Numbered from the stretch's first letter, positions 37,601 through 49,262 are shown. The stretch: DNA of 64,000 bases from Deinococcus radiopugnans ATCC 19172 (GCF_006335125.1 NZ_VDMO01000014.1:54407-118406), one strand, 5' to 3'. A program made the numbers and translations. Notes: generated by a model from the letters alone, not told the origin.

Positions 37601-37609
37601 GTGCCTGTC

Positions 37610-39441
<1,832 letters not shown>

Positions 39442-39445
<4 letters not shown>

Positions 39446-40503
39446 GCCACCGCCTCTTTGCCTAATTCGCGCGCCAGATGCGAGCGGATGCGGCGCGTGA
39501 CCAGTTCGGCGCTGCCCATCGCGCGGCCCATCGCCTGCTCCAGCGCGGCGGTGGGAATCAGGTTCTGCGGGGCGCGGGCGTCCTTGTGCGGCGCGCTCGC
39601 CAGCCTGCACAGCAGCCGCCCCGACAGGTTGGCGATGTCCAGCACGCCACGCGGCACGAAATCGCTGTCCTCCGGCGCGTGCATTTCCAGGCGCATCACG
39701 CCGGCCAGCGGATGCTGGTAAAAGGGCGGATCGCACAGGCGGACGTACCACGTGAAGCGCTGCTCGCGGCCCTCCGAGTCCTGCCCGCCGCCCTGATCGC
39801 CCACCCGGAAGCGCAGGACGGGGGTGCGTTCCCCCGGCTTCAGCGTGCCCAGCAGGCCGATCCGGTCCGCACCCAGGTAGTCGGTGTGCAGGGTCTTGAC
39901 GTAGCCCAGCACCGCGCGCCCCGCCCCGCCGATCCGCACCGGGCCGTCCTGCAAGACCAGCGTGTCGGGCAGGGCGTTCGGGTCATGTTCGTCCAGTGGC
40001 AGGGCGGAGGCGAGGCGGTGGCTCAGTTCGGCCTCGGCGTCCAGCATCAGGCGCTGCACCTTGCTTTTCGCGCCCTCCAACTGGCTGCCTGAAAAGACAT
40101 GCGGCGTGTACTCCAGTCGTCCGGTGTGCGGGTTGCGCGGGCTGAGGCGGGTCATTTCCACGGTCGCGCCGCCCTCGTTGCTGTAGGCCAGCACGCGCTG
40201 GGCGGCCACTTCCAGCAGCTCGGCCTGCCGCGAGCCGTGCGGACACAGGTCCACCGCGCCCGCCACGAAGGCCCCGAAGCCGGCCAGGCTCAGGCCACCG
40301 TTCTCGTCGTCCAGCAGCAGCCGGGCCTCCATGCGTGGTTTGCCGTCCACCACCAGCACCTTGGAGAGCCGGGCCGGAATCTCACGGGGAGCGATGGCGG
40401 ACCACGCCTCCGTTTCGGCATTGAAAACAAGCCCCGCGAAGGGCTTGAGGGTCAGTTGGCCGTCGTGGGTGTCCACCGGCCAGGGGTCGAGACGAATCCG
40501 CAT
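39442..40503 (-). CDS. nurA: NurA-domain nuclease, 353 aa
   Basis: Partner nuclease of HerA. An RNase H-like core begins [18 protein letters not shown] (residues 47-63) with the catalytic aspartate of VDG-x-x-R, and further NurA features are [10 protein letters not shown] and a C-terminal basic helix [17 protein letters not shown]. It makes 3' single strands from DNA ends in Mn-dependent resection. Leaderless: TACAAT, a near-perfect -10 box, lies 6 bases before the ATG. Overlaps herA by 4 bases, so both are made together. Confidence 0.88.
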
Positions 40504-40509
40504 GGGGGC

Positions 40510-40515
40510 ATTGTA
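40510..40515 (-). promoter_or_regulatory. Leaderless -10 box TACAAT
   Basis: 6 bases before the nurA ATG at 40503; drives nurA-herA. Confidence 0.7.
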
Positions 40516-40528
40516 GGGGGGCTTTGCC

Positions 40529-40619
40529 CCGTCTAAAGGTCAAAGGGTCTGAAGGTCAAACCGTCTAACGGTCAAACCGCTGAGGGGCTTCGCCGTCTAA
40601 ACGTCTAAAGGGCTGAACG
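40529..40619. repeat. Short dispersed repeat (GTCTAAA family), long copy
   Basis: A ladder of GTCTAAAGGTCAAAGGGTC-like units, each about 10-14 bases, ending in the 20-mer at 40600-40619 that also occurs at 16899-16918. Related AAACCGTC units are at 13236-13304. It sits between nurA and an ABC permease. Confidence 0.65.
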
Positions 40620-40637
40620 CTCAGAAGACCGCGCACG

Positions 40638-40675
40638 GCGTACCGCACACCGCCTCCCCTCTTTTCCCACAAGCC
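40638..40675. repeat. Dispersed GC-rich repeat, copy B
   Basis: About 38 bases with ACCGCCTCCCCT and TCTTTTCCCACAAGCC, nearly matching 42495-42533 and, on the other strand, 14165-14215. It adjoins the 3' end of an ABC permease gene. Confidence 0.6.
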
Positions 40676-40678
40676 CCC

Positions 40679-41425
40679 TCACCTCCCGCTCGGAGACACC
40701 AGTTCCAGCAACGCGTCCAGGCTCAGGGCCAGCAAGCCGGCCAGCACCGCGCCGATCAAGACCAGTCCGGTGTTCTGCTGCGACAGCCCGTTGATGATCA
40801 GGCTGCCCAGCCCGCCCGCGCCCAGCGCCGCGCCGATGGTGGCCGTGCCGACGTTGTAGACGGTGCTGGTGCGGATGCCGGCCATCAGCACTGAGAGGCT
40901 CAGGGGCAGTTCCACCCGCATCAGGCGCTGACGGGCGGTCATGCCCACGCCGCGCGCCGCGTCCAGCACCCCCTGATCCACCGCCAGCAGGCCCGCGATG
41001 CCGTTGGACACCACCGGCACCAGCCCGTACAGCACCAGCCCCAACACGGTCGGCGGCAGCCCCAGCCCCAGCGTCGGCACCGCCAGGGCGAGGATGGCAA
41101 TGGTGGGAACCGTCTGGCCCAGCCCCGTGACCGTCTCGGTCAGGCGCATTAAAGCGGCGCGGCCCGGACGGGTCACGAACACCGCCAGCGGCACGCCGAG
41201 CAAGAGCACGATCAGCTCCGCGCCCAGCACCAGTTGCAGGTGAATCAGCGTGAGTTGCCACAGCGGGCGGCCCCCAGTGTCCGGCGGAATCCCCGCCGAC
41301 AGTGGCGCGAACAGGTTCGATAGCACCCCCGGAATCAGGCAGACCAGCAGCAGCGCGGGCCACAGCAGGGCGGGCAGGAATGCCGAGACGGGGCGGCGCG
41401 TTCCGGCGGCGCGGGCCACCGTCAT
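40679..41425 (-). CDS. Osmoprotectant ABC transporter permease, 248 aa
   Basis: Binding-protein-dependent permease with about six helices and the ProW/OpuC inner-membrane signature GIAGLLAVDQGVLDAARGVGMTARQRLMRVELPLSLSVLMAGIRTSTVYNVG (EAA-like loop). It starts 10 bases after the ATPase stop with an SD, and ends the four-gene importer on the minus strand (binding protein, permease, ATPase, this permease). It forms the membrane channel with the second permease at 42559-43740. Confidence 0.9.
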   Translation of the reverse strand: MTVARAAGTRRPVSAFLPALLWPALLLVCLIPGVLSNLFAPLSAGIPPDTGGRPLWQLTLIHLQLVLGAELIVLLLGVPLAVFVTRPGRAALMRLTETVTGLGQTVPTIAILALAVPTLGLGLPPTVLGLVLYGLVPVVSNGIAGLLAVDQGVLDAARGVGMTARQRLMRVELPLSLSVLMAGIRTSTVYNVGTATIGAALGAGGLGSLIINGLSQQNTGLVLIGAVLAGLLALSLDALLELVSPSGR

Positions 41426-41435
41426 CCGCCTGCCC

Positions 41436-42380
41436 TCATCCGGCTGCCTCCAACATCTGCCACGTCAGGACGCCCTGCACCTGCCCTTCCGCGTCCAGCA
41501 CCGCCAGGGCGTCGGACCGCTGGCCCAGCATCACGCTCAGGGCGCTGCGGACATTCAGCGAGCCGCTGATCTGCGGCAAGCCCGTGGCGTCGCCCGGCTG
41601 GGCCAGTTGAGAGGCGGTCAGGCCCGCCAGCTGGCGCAGCAGCGCGTCCTCGCCCAGAAATTGCCGCACGAATTCGCTCTCGGGGTGGCGCACCAAGTCA
41701 TTGGGGGTGCCGAACTGGGCCAGCTCTCCGGCGTTCAGCAGGGCCACCCGATCCCCCAGGCGCAATGCCTCGTCGATGTCGTGGGTGACCAGCACAATCG
41801 TTTTTTGCAGGCGGCGCTGGATGTCTAAAAACGCCTCCTGCAACTTGTCGCGGGCCAGCGGGTCCAGCGCGCCGAACGGTTCGTCCATCAGCAGCACCGG
41901 GGGATTGGCGGCCAGCGCCCGCGCCACGCCCACCCGCTGCGCCTGCCCGCCGGACAGCTCGTGCGGGTGCTTGTCCGCAAACTGCCCCGGCTCCAGGCCC
42001 ACCAGCGCCAGCAGCTCACGCGCCCGCTCGCGGGTCTGCGCCTTCGGGCGGCCCAGCAGATCCGGCACGGTGGCGACATTTTGCAGCACGCTCAGGTGCG
42101 GAAACAGCCCGATCTGCTGAATCACGTAGCCGATCCCCCGCCGCAGGTCTTCCGGGCGCTGGGCCATGATGTCCTGCCCGTCCAGCAGAATCTGGCCCCC
42201 CGTCGGCTCGGTCAGACGGTTGATCATCCGCAGCGTGGTGGTCTTGCCGCAGCCCGACGGCCCCAGCAGCGCCGTGATCTTGCCGTCCGGAAAAGTGAGG
42301 CTCAGGTCTTTGACCGCGTAGAACGGCTCGCCGGAGGCCTCGTTGACGTACTTCTTTTCCAGGTGCTTGAGTTCAATCAT
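41436..42380 (-). CDS. Osmoprotectant ABC transporter ATP-binding protein, 314 aa
   Basis: ProV/OpuCA-type ATPase: Walker A LLGPSGCGKTT, Q-loop YVIQQIGLFPHLSVLQNV (the IQQ-GLFPH phrase is typical of OpuCA), signature LSGGQAQR, Walker B LLMDEPFGALDP, H-loop VLVTHDI. The C-terminal ~80 residues are a CBS-like extension (DALAVLDAEGQVQGVLTWQML) that in related proteins senses ionic strength. I start at ATG 42378-42380 with CCGGAG upstream, not 56 codons earlier inside a repeat. Confidence 0.92.
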   Translation of the reverse strand: MIELKHLEKKYVNEASGEPFYAVKDLSLTFPDGKITALLGPSGCGKTTTLRMINRLTEPTGGQILLDGQDIMAQRPEDLRRGIGYVIQQIGLFPHLSVLQNVATVPDLLGRPKAQTRERARELLALVGLEPGQFADKHPHELSGGQAQRVGVARALAANPPVLLMDEPFGALDPLARDKLQEAFLDIQRRLQKTIVLVTHDIDEALRLGDRVALLNAGELAQFGTPNDLVRHPESEFVRQFLGEDALLRQLAGLTASQLAQPGDATGLPQISGSLNVRSALSVMLGQRSDALAVLDAEGQVQGVLTWQMLEAAG

Positions 42381-42385
42381 GGGTG

Positions 42386-42556
42386 GCTCCGGGGGATGTG
42401 GGTTGATGGTTGAAGGGTGATGGTTGATGGGGAAAGGCCACGGCGACTTGCCAGGACTGCGGCCTGCCCGGTGGCCCCCTTTTCCCGCCTCCCGCGCACC
42501 GCGTACCACCTCCCCTTCTTTTCCCACAAGCCACAGGCCACACGCCACAAGCCCCT
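42386..42556. repeat. Intergenic repeat block with copy C
   Basis: A purine-biased run of GATGGTTGA-type heptamer-like units (42393-42424) followed by GCGCACCGCGTACCACC and TCTTTTCCCACAAGCC (42495-42533), matching copy B. It separates the permease and ATPase genes. Confidence 0.55.
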
Positions 42557-42558
42557 TA

Positions 42559-43740
42559 TCACCCCCGCCCCCACTGCCGGGTCAGCAGCACTTCCAGGCC
42601 GCGCAGCAGGGCGTCCACGCCAATTGCCAGCAGGGCAGCGGGAATGGCGCCCAGCAGAATCAGGTCACTGGCCGCCGTTTGCAGGCCGCTGAAGATGAAG
42701 TAGCCCAGCCCGCCCGCGCCGATCAGCTGAGCGATGCTGGCGACGCCCACCAGCAGCACCGCCGCCTGCCGCACCCCCGACAGCCACACCGGCAGCGCCA
42801 GCGGCAGCTGCACCCGCCAGAAACGCTGGTTGTCGGTCATGCCCATACCGCGCGCAGCGTCCAGCGCGCCGGGCGACACACCGCGCAGGGCCACCAGCCC
42901 GTTTCTCAGCACCGGCAGCAGCGCGTACAGCGTCAGCGCGGTCAGCGCCGGGGCCGTGCCGATGCCGCTCACACCTACCTCCCGCAAGAACGGCAGCGCC
43001 GTCGCCAGCGCCCCCAGCGGCGCGATCAGCAGACCCAGCAGCGCCAGACTGGGAATGGTCTGCACGCCATTGGCAAAGCCCAGCACCGCGTCCGCCGCGC
43101 GGGGCCGCCGCGAGGCCCAGACCGCCAGCGGCGCGCCGATCAGCACCGCCAGCCCCAGGCCAGTCAGCACCAGTTTCAGGTGCTGTCCTACCTCCTGCAG
43201 GAACCGGGCCTGCTGGGCGTCCAGCTCGCGCAACACAGACCAGTCGGCCAGCTGGCCGCTCAGGGCCAGCACCACCAGAACGGGCAGCCACAGCCACGCC
43301 AGCCCGCCCCAGACCCGCTCCGGCAGGGCAAGCTGACTGGCGCCGTACAGGGCAATCCCCGCCCCCAGCAGCCACACCCACACCCCGCTGCTGGCGCTGG
43401 CCCGCGCGAATTCGGGCTGACCCAGCATGGCGGCGGTCATGCGGGCGCCCAGCAGGTAAAAGCCCAGCGCCAGGGCCGCGCCGCTCAGCAACGGGGTGAG
43501 ACGGGGCAGCAGGCGGGCCGACAGCGGCACCGCCAGCGCCAGCACGCCTCCCACCCCCATCCACACGGCGGGCAGCGTCATGTACACGCCGGACGCCAGC
43601 CGGTTGGGCCGCAAGAGCGCCCACGGCAGGAAACACGCGGCCAGCATCAGCAGGCCGCCCAGCCAGAAGATCAGCTGCACGTCGGGTGCGGCGGTAGGGC
43701 GGCGGGGGTTGACGGCCGAACCCGGCGGAGCGGCGGTCAT
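42559..43740 (-). CDS. Osmoprotectant ABC permease with N-terminal membrane extension, 393 aa
   Basis: The C-terminal ~210 residues are an OpuC/ProW-like permease (GANGVQTIPSLALLGLLIAPLG-type and VSPGALDAARGMGMTDNQRFWRVQLPLALPVWLSGVRQAAVLLVG). About 180 residues before it contain five or six extra hydrophobic helices not present in the 248-aa permease of the same operon. Directly upstream is a 6-codon mini-ORF (TTG at 43755-43757, after GAGGAG) whose stop overlaps this start as ATGA, so translation might be coupled to it. Confidence 0.88.
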   Translation of the reverse strand: MTAAPPGSAVNPRRPTAAPDVQLIFWLGGLLMLAACFLPWALLRPNRLASGVYMTLPAVWMGVGGVLALAVPLSARLLPRLTPLLSGAALALGFYLLGARMTAAMLGQPEFARASASSGVWVWLLGAGIALYGASQLALPERVWGGLAWLWLPVLVVLALSGQLADWSVLRELDAQQARFLQEVGQHLKLVLTGLGLAVLIGAPLAVWASRRPRAADAVLGFANGVQTIPSLALLGLLIAPLGALATALPFLREVGVSGIGTAPALTALTLYALLPVLRNGLVALRGVSPGALDAARGMGMTDNQRFWRVQLPLALPVWLSGVRQAAVLLVGVASIAQLIGAGGLGYFIFSGLQTAASDLILLGAIPAALLAIGVDALLRGLEVLLTRQWGRG

Positions 43741-44073
43741 GCGATCACAACGGTCAAGAGGGCACTCCTCGGGGCAGGCGGGCAGGGCAGGCGGAAAACA
43801 TTCCCATCATTGGGGAGGGGCAGGCCGATCACCGTCCGATCCGCTTTATTTTTTGTTGACGAATGGGCCGCAACGGGAAAGGGCAGCGGGTGAGGGCACC
43901 CACTGGCCCTTCCACTGCCCCCCCATGCTGCCGGTGTTATACGGGTTCCGTTTGTTTCGTGTAGAGATCGGGACAGCTTCGATCTCTACACTCCACATCC
44001 GGAACCCGTTTTTCTCCTGCTCGCTTCGCTCGGATTTCCAGGTGTTTTCAACACCTTTCAATCGGAGTCCGTA
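43741..44073. other. 333-base intergenic region
   Basis: Left half (43741-43938) has no gene or strong signal apart from the 6-codon ORF noted for the permease. The right half is the repeat element at 43939-44074. Confidence 0.6.

Positions 44074-44074
<1 letters not shown>
43939..44074. repeat. 136-base SNR-like element with terminal inverted repeats
   Basis: Ends ATACGGGTTCCG (43939-43950) and CGGAGTCCGTAT (44063-44074) are 12-base inverted repeats matching 9 of 12. Inside are nested hairpins: CGGGTTCCG/CGGAACCCG (to 44009), GTGTAGAGATCG/CGATCTCTACAC (43959-43991) and AGGTGTT-TTC-AACACCT. Its last base is the final base of the binding protein's stop codon. It looks like a small non-coding repeat of the type found in Deinococcus genomes; copy number was not checked. 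Confidence 0.6.
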
Positions 44075-44994
<920 letters not shown>

Positions 44995-45236
44995 TGTGAA
45001 ACCTCCAGGGGAGTCCGTGGTACAGATGTCAGGAACGCCGCTGAGCTTAAATCCAGGCGGCGGCTGGAATAGAAAGGCTAGTGCTAGACATAGGCGAGAC
45101 TTTGTGACTGCACTTCTCATTTCTCTCAGATTGGCGGGGAGAGGCTGACCACTTCTATCCCTTTTCCAGGCCAATCCTTAACGTGTCTGAGATTTTGGTT
45201 CTGAAATGCGCGCTGGCGCAGTCAAAATCATTCGTT

Positions 45237-45797
45237 CTACTCACGCTTCCAGATGAACTCTAGGATGTTGTCGAGCCTGGGCTGATAGCTGCCTCCCGTG
45301 TCCACAATCAGCTTCGGGATCTCCAGCGCCACGGGCTGCTCGAAGTGCGCCCAACGAGCCGGATTCTCCTCCATCTGCCGCAGGTTCTCGGCGTCGGTGT
45401 ACGCGGGATGCTGGCGGCGGCCCACGCCCGTGCGGGTGCGAAAGCGTTCATGGGTCACGGCTCTGGAGGCCACGCAATGAATCACCACCGCATCTGCTTT
45501 CGGCAGCAGCACCGCAATCTCCGCCGCGCCGCGCGTGGTGTGGACGCTGCCTTCGGCCACCACGCTGACACCCGTGTCCAGCAGGGCATCCACCGTGGCG
45601 TAATACGCGGCCCAGTGCGCCCTGGGCACGTGGGGCAGCAGATCGGGTTGATCCTGCCACAGGTTCCACAGCCGCACCTGAAAGTCGTCGCGGGAGAGCA
45701 GGGCAAAGCCCAGCCTCGCGTTCAGGGCGGCGGCCAGCGTGGTCTTGCCGCTGCCCGGCACGCCCGTCACCAGCACGAGCAGCGGCTTCCGGCTCAT
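45237..45797 (-). CDS. P-loop kinase/ATPase (AAA_33/zeta-like), 186 aa
   Basis: Walker A VLVTGVPGSGKTTLAAAL near the N-terminus, and FRTRTGVGRRQHPAY about residue 120, characteristic of AAA_33 small kinases that phosphorylate a small molecule or RNA end. Soluble. The start ATG overlaps the stop of the second MSGHR mini-ORF, itself coupled to the pullulanase stop, so it is the last link of a four-ORF translational chain. An independent promoter was not seen. Substrate unknown. Confidence 0.8.
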   Translation of the reverse strand: MSRKPLLVLVTGVPGSGKTTLAAALNARLGFALLSRDDFQVRLWNLWQDQPDLLPHVPRAHWAAYYATVDALLDTGVSVVAEGSVHTTRGAAEIAVLLPKADAVVIHCVASRAVTHERFRTRTGVGRRQHPAYTDAENLRQMEENPARWAHFEQPVALEIPKLIVDTGGSYQPRLDNILEFIWKRE

Positions 45798-45811
45798 CTG
45801 TGCCCGCTCAT
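45794..45811 (-). CDS. Mini-ORF 2, MSGHR
   Basis: ATG at 45809-45811 and TGA at 45794-45796. Its start overlaps the stop of mini-ORF 1 (TAATG) and its stop overlaps the kinase start (ATGA). Identical peptide to mini-ORF 1. Probably a re-initiation stepping stone, not a functional peptide. Confidence 0.4.
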   Translation of the reverse strand: MSGHR

Positions 45812-45828
45812 TATCTGTGCCCGCTCAT
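45811..45828 (-). CDS. Mini-ORF 1, MSGHR
   Basis: ATG at 45826-45828 and TAA at 45811-45813. Its start overlaps the pullulanase TGA stop (ATGA). It arose with mini-ORF 2 from a 17-base tandem duplication. Confidence 0.4.
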   Translation of the reverse strand: MSGHR

Positions 45829-48800
45829 TTCCCGACGAACACCGCCGTCGTCAGCCCTGGCACGGTGACGCCATTTCCAGCGTATGTGCTGGTCTTGACG
45901 ACGGCATCCGTGCTGGCCGCCAGCACGGGATGCAGGCTCAGGTTCAGACCCGCCAGCTTCGCGTCGGTCACGGTCACGGCTTTCCCGCCGCCGTTGAAGA
46001 CCACGACGATGTTCCTGTAGGGATTGGTGGCCGTGACCGCGCCGCTGAGTTTCATCGCAATCACGCCGGGAATCTGCCTGGGACCAGTGTTCAGGAACGT
46101 CAGGCCCTGCTGCACCTGCGCCGCCGTCGCCATACGGAACAGGTCAGAGGAGTAGCGCACCCGCAGGAACTCGCGGTAGGCATCGAAGGCCCGCCCAATA
46201 TCGGCGGGACCGGGTTGCAGCGCCGCGTTGCCCAGGATGGGGCGGTACAGCGGCCAGTTGTCGGCGTTCTTCTCGGCCAGGGGTAAGCCCCGGCCAAAGC
46301 CGTTGGTTGTCCCAGTCCAGTCGATGGTGTTGAACCAGTCGCCGCTGTTGTAGCTGTCGGTGTCGAAGCTCTTGGAGCGCAGCAGGTCATCGCCGGAGGT
46401 GCTGAACGGCAGCCCCTGGCCCAGCAGAATGATGCTGTTGGCGAGGTTCTGCATGCGCGTGCGCTGCGCCCCCGTCGCGTTCTGTGGGGCCTTGAGCAGC
46501 ACGGCGTCGAACAGGGTCTGGTTGTCGTGTGCGCTGGCGTAGTTGATGGCCTCGCGTGGGCTGGCCGCGTACCCGGCGGGCGCGTCGCCGTATTTGATGC
46601 CCGCGCCCGTGACGGTTTGCCCCGCCGCGTTGGTCAGCTTGTAATCGCGCAGGTTACCCGTCAGGCCCACCCGGATCAGATCCGAGAGTTGAAGCAACTT
46701 GGCCGTATCCGTGTTGCCCTTCTGGCCGTTGGGCAGGCCCACCAGTCCGGTGGCGAAGCCCTGTTCCTGCAGGCCGCCGAACGGGTTACCGCCGCGCACC
46801 GCGTCGCGGATGCGGTCATTGAAGGTGCCGATGCCCTGGCCGTACAGGTTGACCTGCGTGGCATTCACGCCGCGCTTGCCCCCCTGCACCTCGCCGAAGT
46901 CCCAGCCCTCGCCGTACAGGTAGATCTTCCTGCCGTCCACGCCGTCTTTCGCCACGGTCAGGGCGTCCAGAGCAGCCCGCGCCGCCTTCATGTCCTCCAC
47001 CATGTGGTGGCCCATCAGGTCAAAGCGGAAGCCGTCCACCTTGTACGCCTTCGCCATTAACACCAGCGTGTCGATCATCAGGCGGCGCATCATGGTGTGT
47101 TCGGTGGCGGTGTTCGAGCAGCAGGTGCTGTTCTCCACACCGCCGTCCGCGTTCAGGCGGTGGTAGTAGCCGGGCACGATCTTGTCCAGCACGCTGCGCT
47201 CGGCCTGCCCCGACGCGTTGGTGTGGTTGAACACCACGTCCTGCACCACCCGCAGGCCCGAGGCGTTCAGGGCCATCACCATCTGGCGGTACTCCTTCGT
47301 GCGCTCGTCCGCCTTCACGGCGTAGCTGCCCTCCGGCACCATGTAGTGGTAGGGATCGTAGCCCCAGTTGTAGGCGTCGGCGTCCTTGACGGCGTTCACG
47401 GCCTTCTGCTGCTCGTCGCTGTCGGGCGGGAATTTGCTCAGATCGCCCGGCGTCTTCCACTGCGTCTTGTTCTCGTTGATGGTGGCGATGTCGAAGGTGG
47501 GCAGCAGGTGAATGGCCTTCAGGCCTGCGTCGGCCAGCGCCTTCAGGTGCTTCATGCCGTTGCTGCCGCTCCGGGTAAAGGCCAGGTAGGTGCCGCGCTG
47601 CGCCGCCGGAACTGTCGCGTCGGCGGCACTGAAATCGCGCAGGTGCAGTTCGTAGAAGCTCAGATCGTTGACCGAGTTCAGCGCGGGCTTCTTCAGGGTG
47701 TCCCATCCGGCAGGCTTTTGCGCGGCGTCGTTCAGATCGATCAGGAGGCTGCGCGCGCTGTTCAGGGTCAGGCCCACCGAATACGGATCGGTCACGAGGT
47801 TGGTCTCGATCTTGCCGGTGCTGGGGGCGAAGACCTTGGTTTCGAACAGATAGGCGCGGTTCTTCCAAGTGGCGTCACCCTTGGCCGTCCACACGCCGCT
47901 CTTCTCGCGGGTCATCGCCACCGTTTTCTCGTTCTTGCCGTCCACGTCGCTGACGTGCAGTTTCACGTCCTGCGCGGTGGGGGCCCAGACGCGCACGGTG
48001 GGAACGTTGCCCGCCCAGGTCACGCCCAGCGGCCCGCTGTAGGCGTACAGATCGTCCAGCGCCAGGGCCGTCTGCACCCCGGTCACGTCCAGCACAGTGC
48101 CGTCGGGCATCACCGAGGACACCGCCAGTTGACCCCTCAGCGCCGAGTCTATCTTGCCCCGGTCTTCCTCGCGCACGCGCAGCAGCGTGTAATTCGCCAG
48201 ATACGGCACCCTGGCCTTCTGCGCCGCCGTCAGGCCGCCCTCGACTGCTTCCAGCGTGAGGCCAGCGCCGCCGTCCACGCCCGCCGGGGTCAGCTTCAGC
48301 GAGGCGTCGAGGGCCGCGTGCAGCGTTAAAAGCGCGCCCGGTTGAACGAAGCCGGGCTTGACCGCCACCGTGTCGCGTCCCAGCATAATCGCCCCCTGCT
48401 TCCTCAGGTCACCGATCTGCCGCACGCTGGTCTCGGGTCTGGCGGTGTTGACCGCCGCGTTGCCGCTGACGATCCACGCCTGAGTGCCCTGTTCGGCGCT
48501 CAGCGTCATGTCGGGGCCAGGATCCTTCTCGTCGCCCTTGTGGATGATGAAATTCAGCTTCTTCCAGTCGGTCTTCATGGGCACGTCCCAGTACACACCG
48601 AAATCATTCTTGCCCGTCTGGTTCAGCGGCGCGGTCCACTCGGTGGGCTTGGCGGTGTCCTCCCAGACGTGCAGGCCCCAGCCGTCGTACTGGCCGTCCG
48701 GGCGGTAGTAGTTGATGCGGGCGGTGTTGGCGGGCACAGGCGTTTCCTGCGCCACGTAGGCGAACTCGGCCTTGCCGCTGCGGATCAGCACCTCGCGGCC

Positions 48801-49175
48801 CTTGGCGGGATCGGCGAAAAAGTCCGCGCCAGGGTCTTTCTCGTCGCCCTTGTGGACGATAAAGCCCACCTTGGCCGCACCGTCCTTCAGCGGCACGTCC
48901 CAGTACGCGCCGCCCGCGTCCACGCCGGTCGGTTGAAGCGGCGCGGCCCACTCGGTGGGTTTGGCGGCGTCCTCCCAGACGTGCAGGCCCCAGCCGGCGT
49001 AGGTGCCGTCGGGGCGCAGGTAGCGCACGCGCAGCACGTTTTTGGGGATGGGCTGGGCCGCCGCCTGGGCTGAGGGCGCGGTCTGCGTCAGGGCGGCGAG
49101 CGGGGAGGCGGGAAAGGGCTGCGCCGCCGCCGAGGCAGCCAGCGCGAGCGTCAGGAGCGTCGCCAGTGGGTTCAT
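45825..49175 (-). CDS. pulA: Secreted pullulanase (GH13) with two CBM41 modules, 1116 aa
   Basis: Signal peptide MNPLATLLTLALAASAAA, then two starch-binding CBM41 modules (RVRYLRPDGTYAGWGLHVWED and RINYYRPDGQYDGWGLHVWED), a CBM48-like region, and a GH13 barrel. Catalytic nucleophile Asp lies in VDGFRFDLMGHH (about residue 712) and the acid Glu in YLYGEGWDFGE (about 750). Loop YNWGYDP is the type I pullulanase motif. It hydrolyses alpha-1,6 bonds in pullulan or starch outside the cell. A TACACT lies 10 bases before the ATG. The two CBM41 modules share near-identical DNA. Confidence 0.93.
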   Translation of the reverse strand: MNPLATLLTLALAASAAAQPFPASPLAALTQTAPSAQAAAQPIPKNVLRVRYLRPDGTYAGWGLHVWEDAAKPTEWAAPLQPTGVDAGGAYWDVPLKDGAAKVGFIVHKGDEKDPGADFFADPAKGREVLIRSGKAEFAYVAQETPVPANTARINYYRPDGQYDGWGLHVWEDTAKPTEWTAPLNQTGKNDFGVYWDVPMKTDWKKLNFIIHKGDEKDPGPDMTLSAEQGTQAWIVSGNAAVNTARPETSVRQIGDLRKQGAIMLGRDTVAVKPGFVQPGALLTLHAALDASLKLTPAGVDGGAGLTLEAVEGGLTAAQKARVPYLANYTLLRVREEDRGKIDSALRGQLAVSSVMPDGTVLDVTGVQTALALDDLYAYSGPLGVTWAGNVPTVRVWAPTAQDVKLHVSDVDGKNEKTVAMTREKSGVWTAKGDATWKNRAYLFETKVFAPSTGKIETNLVTDPYSVGLTLNSARSLLIDLNDAAQKPAGWDTLKKPALNSVNDLSFYELHLRDFSAADATVPAAQRGTYLAFTRSGSNGMKHLKALADAGLKAIHLLPTFDIATINENKTQWKTPGDLSKFPPDSDEQQKAVNAVKDADAYNWGYDPYHYMVPEGSYAVKADERTKEYRQMVMALNASGLRVVQDVVFNHTNASGQAERSVLDKIVPGYYHRLNADGGVENSTCCSNTATEHTMMRRLMIDTLVLMAKAYKVDGFRFDLMGHHMVEDMKAARAALDALTVAKDGVDGRKIYLYGEGWDFGEVQGGKRGVNATQVNLYGQGIGTFNDRIRDAVRGGNPFGGLQEQGFATGLVGLPNGQKGNTDTAKLLQLSDLIRVGLTGNLRDYKLTNAAGQTVTGAGIKYGDAPAGYAASPREAINYASAHDNQTLFDAVLLKAPQNATGAQRTRMQNLANSIILLGQGLPFSTSGDDLLRSKSFDTDSYNSGDWFNTIDWTGTTNGFGRGLPLAEKNADNWPLYRPILGNAALQPGPADIGRAFDAYREFLRVRYSSDLFRMATAAQVQQGLTFLNTGPRQIPGVIAMKLSGAVTATNPYRNIVVVFNGGGKAVTVTDAKLAGLNLSLHPVLAASTDAVVKTSTYAGNGVTVPGLTTAVFVGK

Positions 49176-49250
49176 GTGTAGCGTCAGTGTAAAACGCTCA
49201 GGCTGAACCTGTCTTGGTCTTTGACACACCCGGCCGCCGCCGCTGCCGCC

Positions 49251-49256
49251 TAGCCT
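49251..49256 (+). promoter_or_regulatory. Leaderless -10 box TAGCCT
   Basis: 6 bases before the ATG at 49263. Confidence 0.65.
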
Positions 49257-49262
49257 GGAGCC

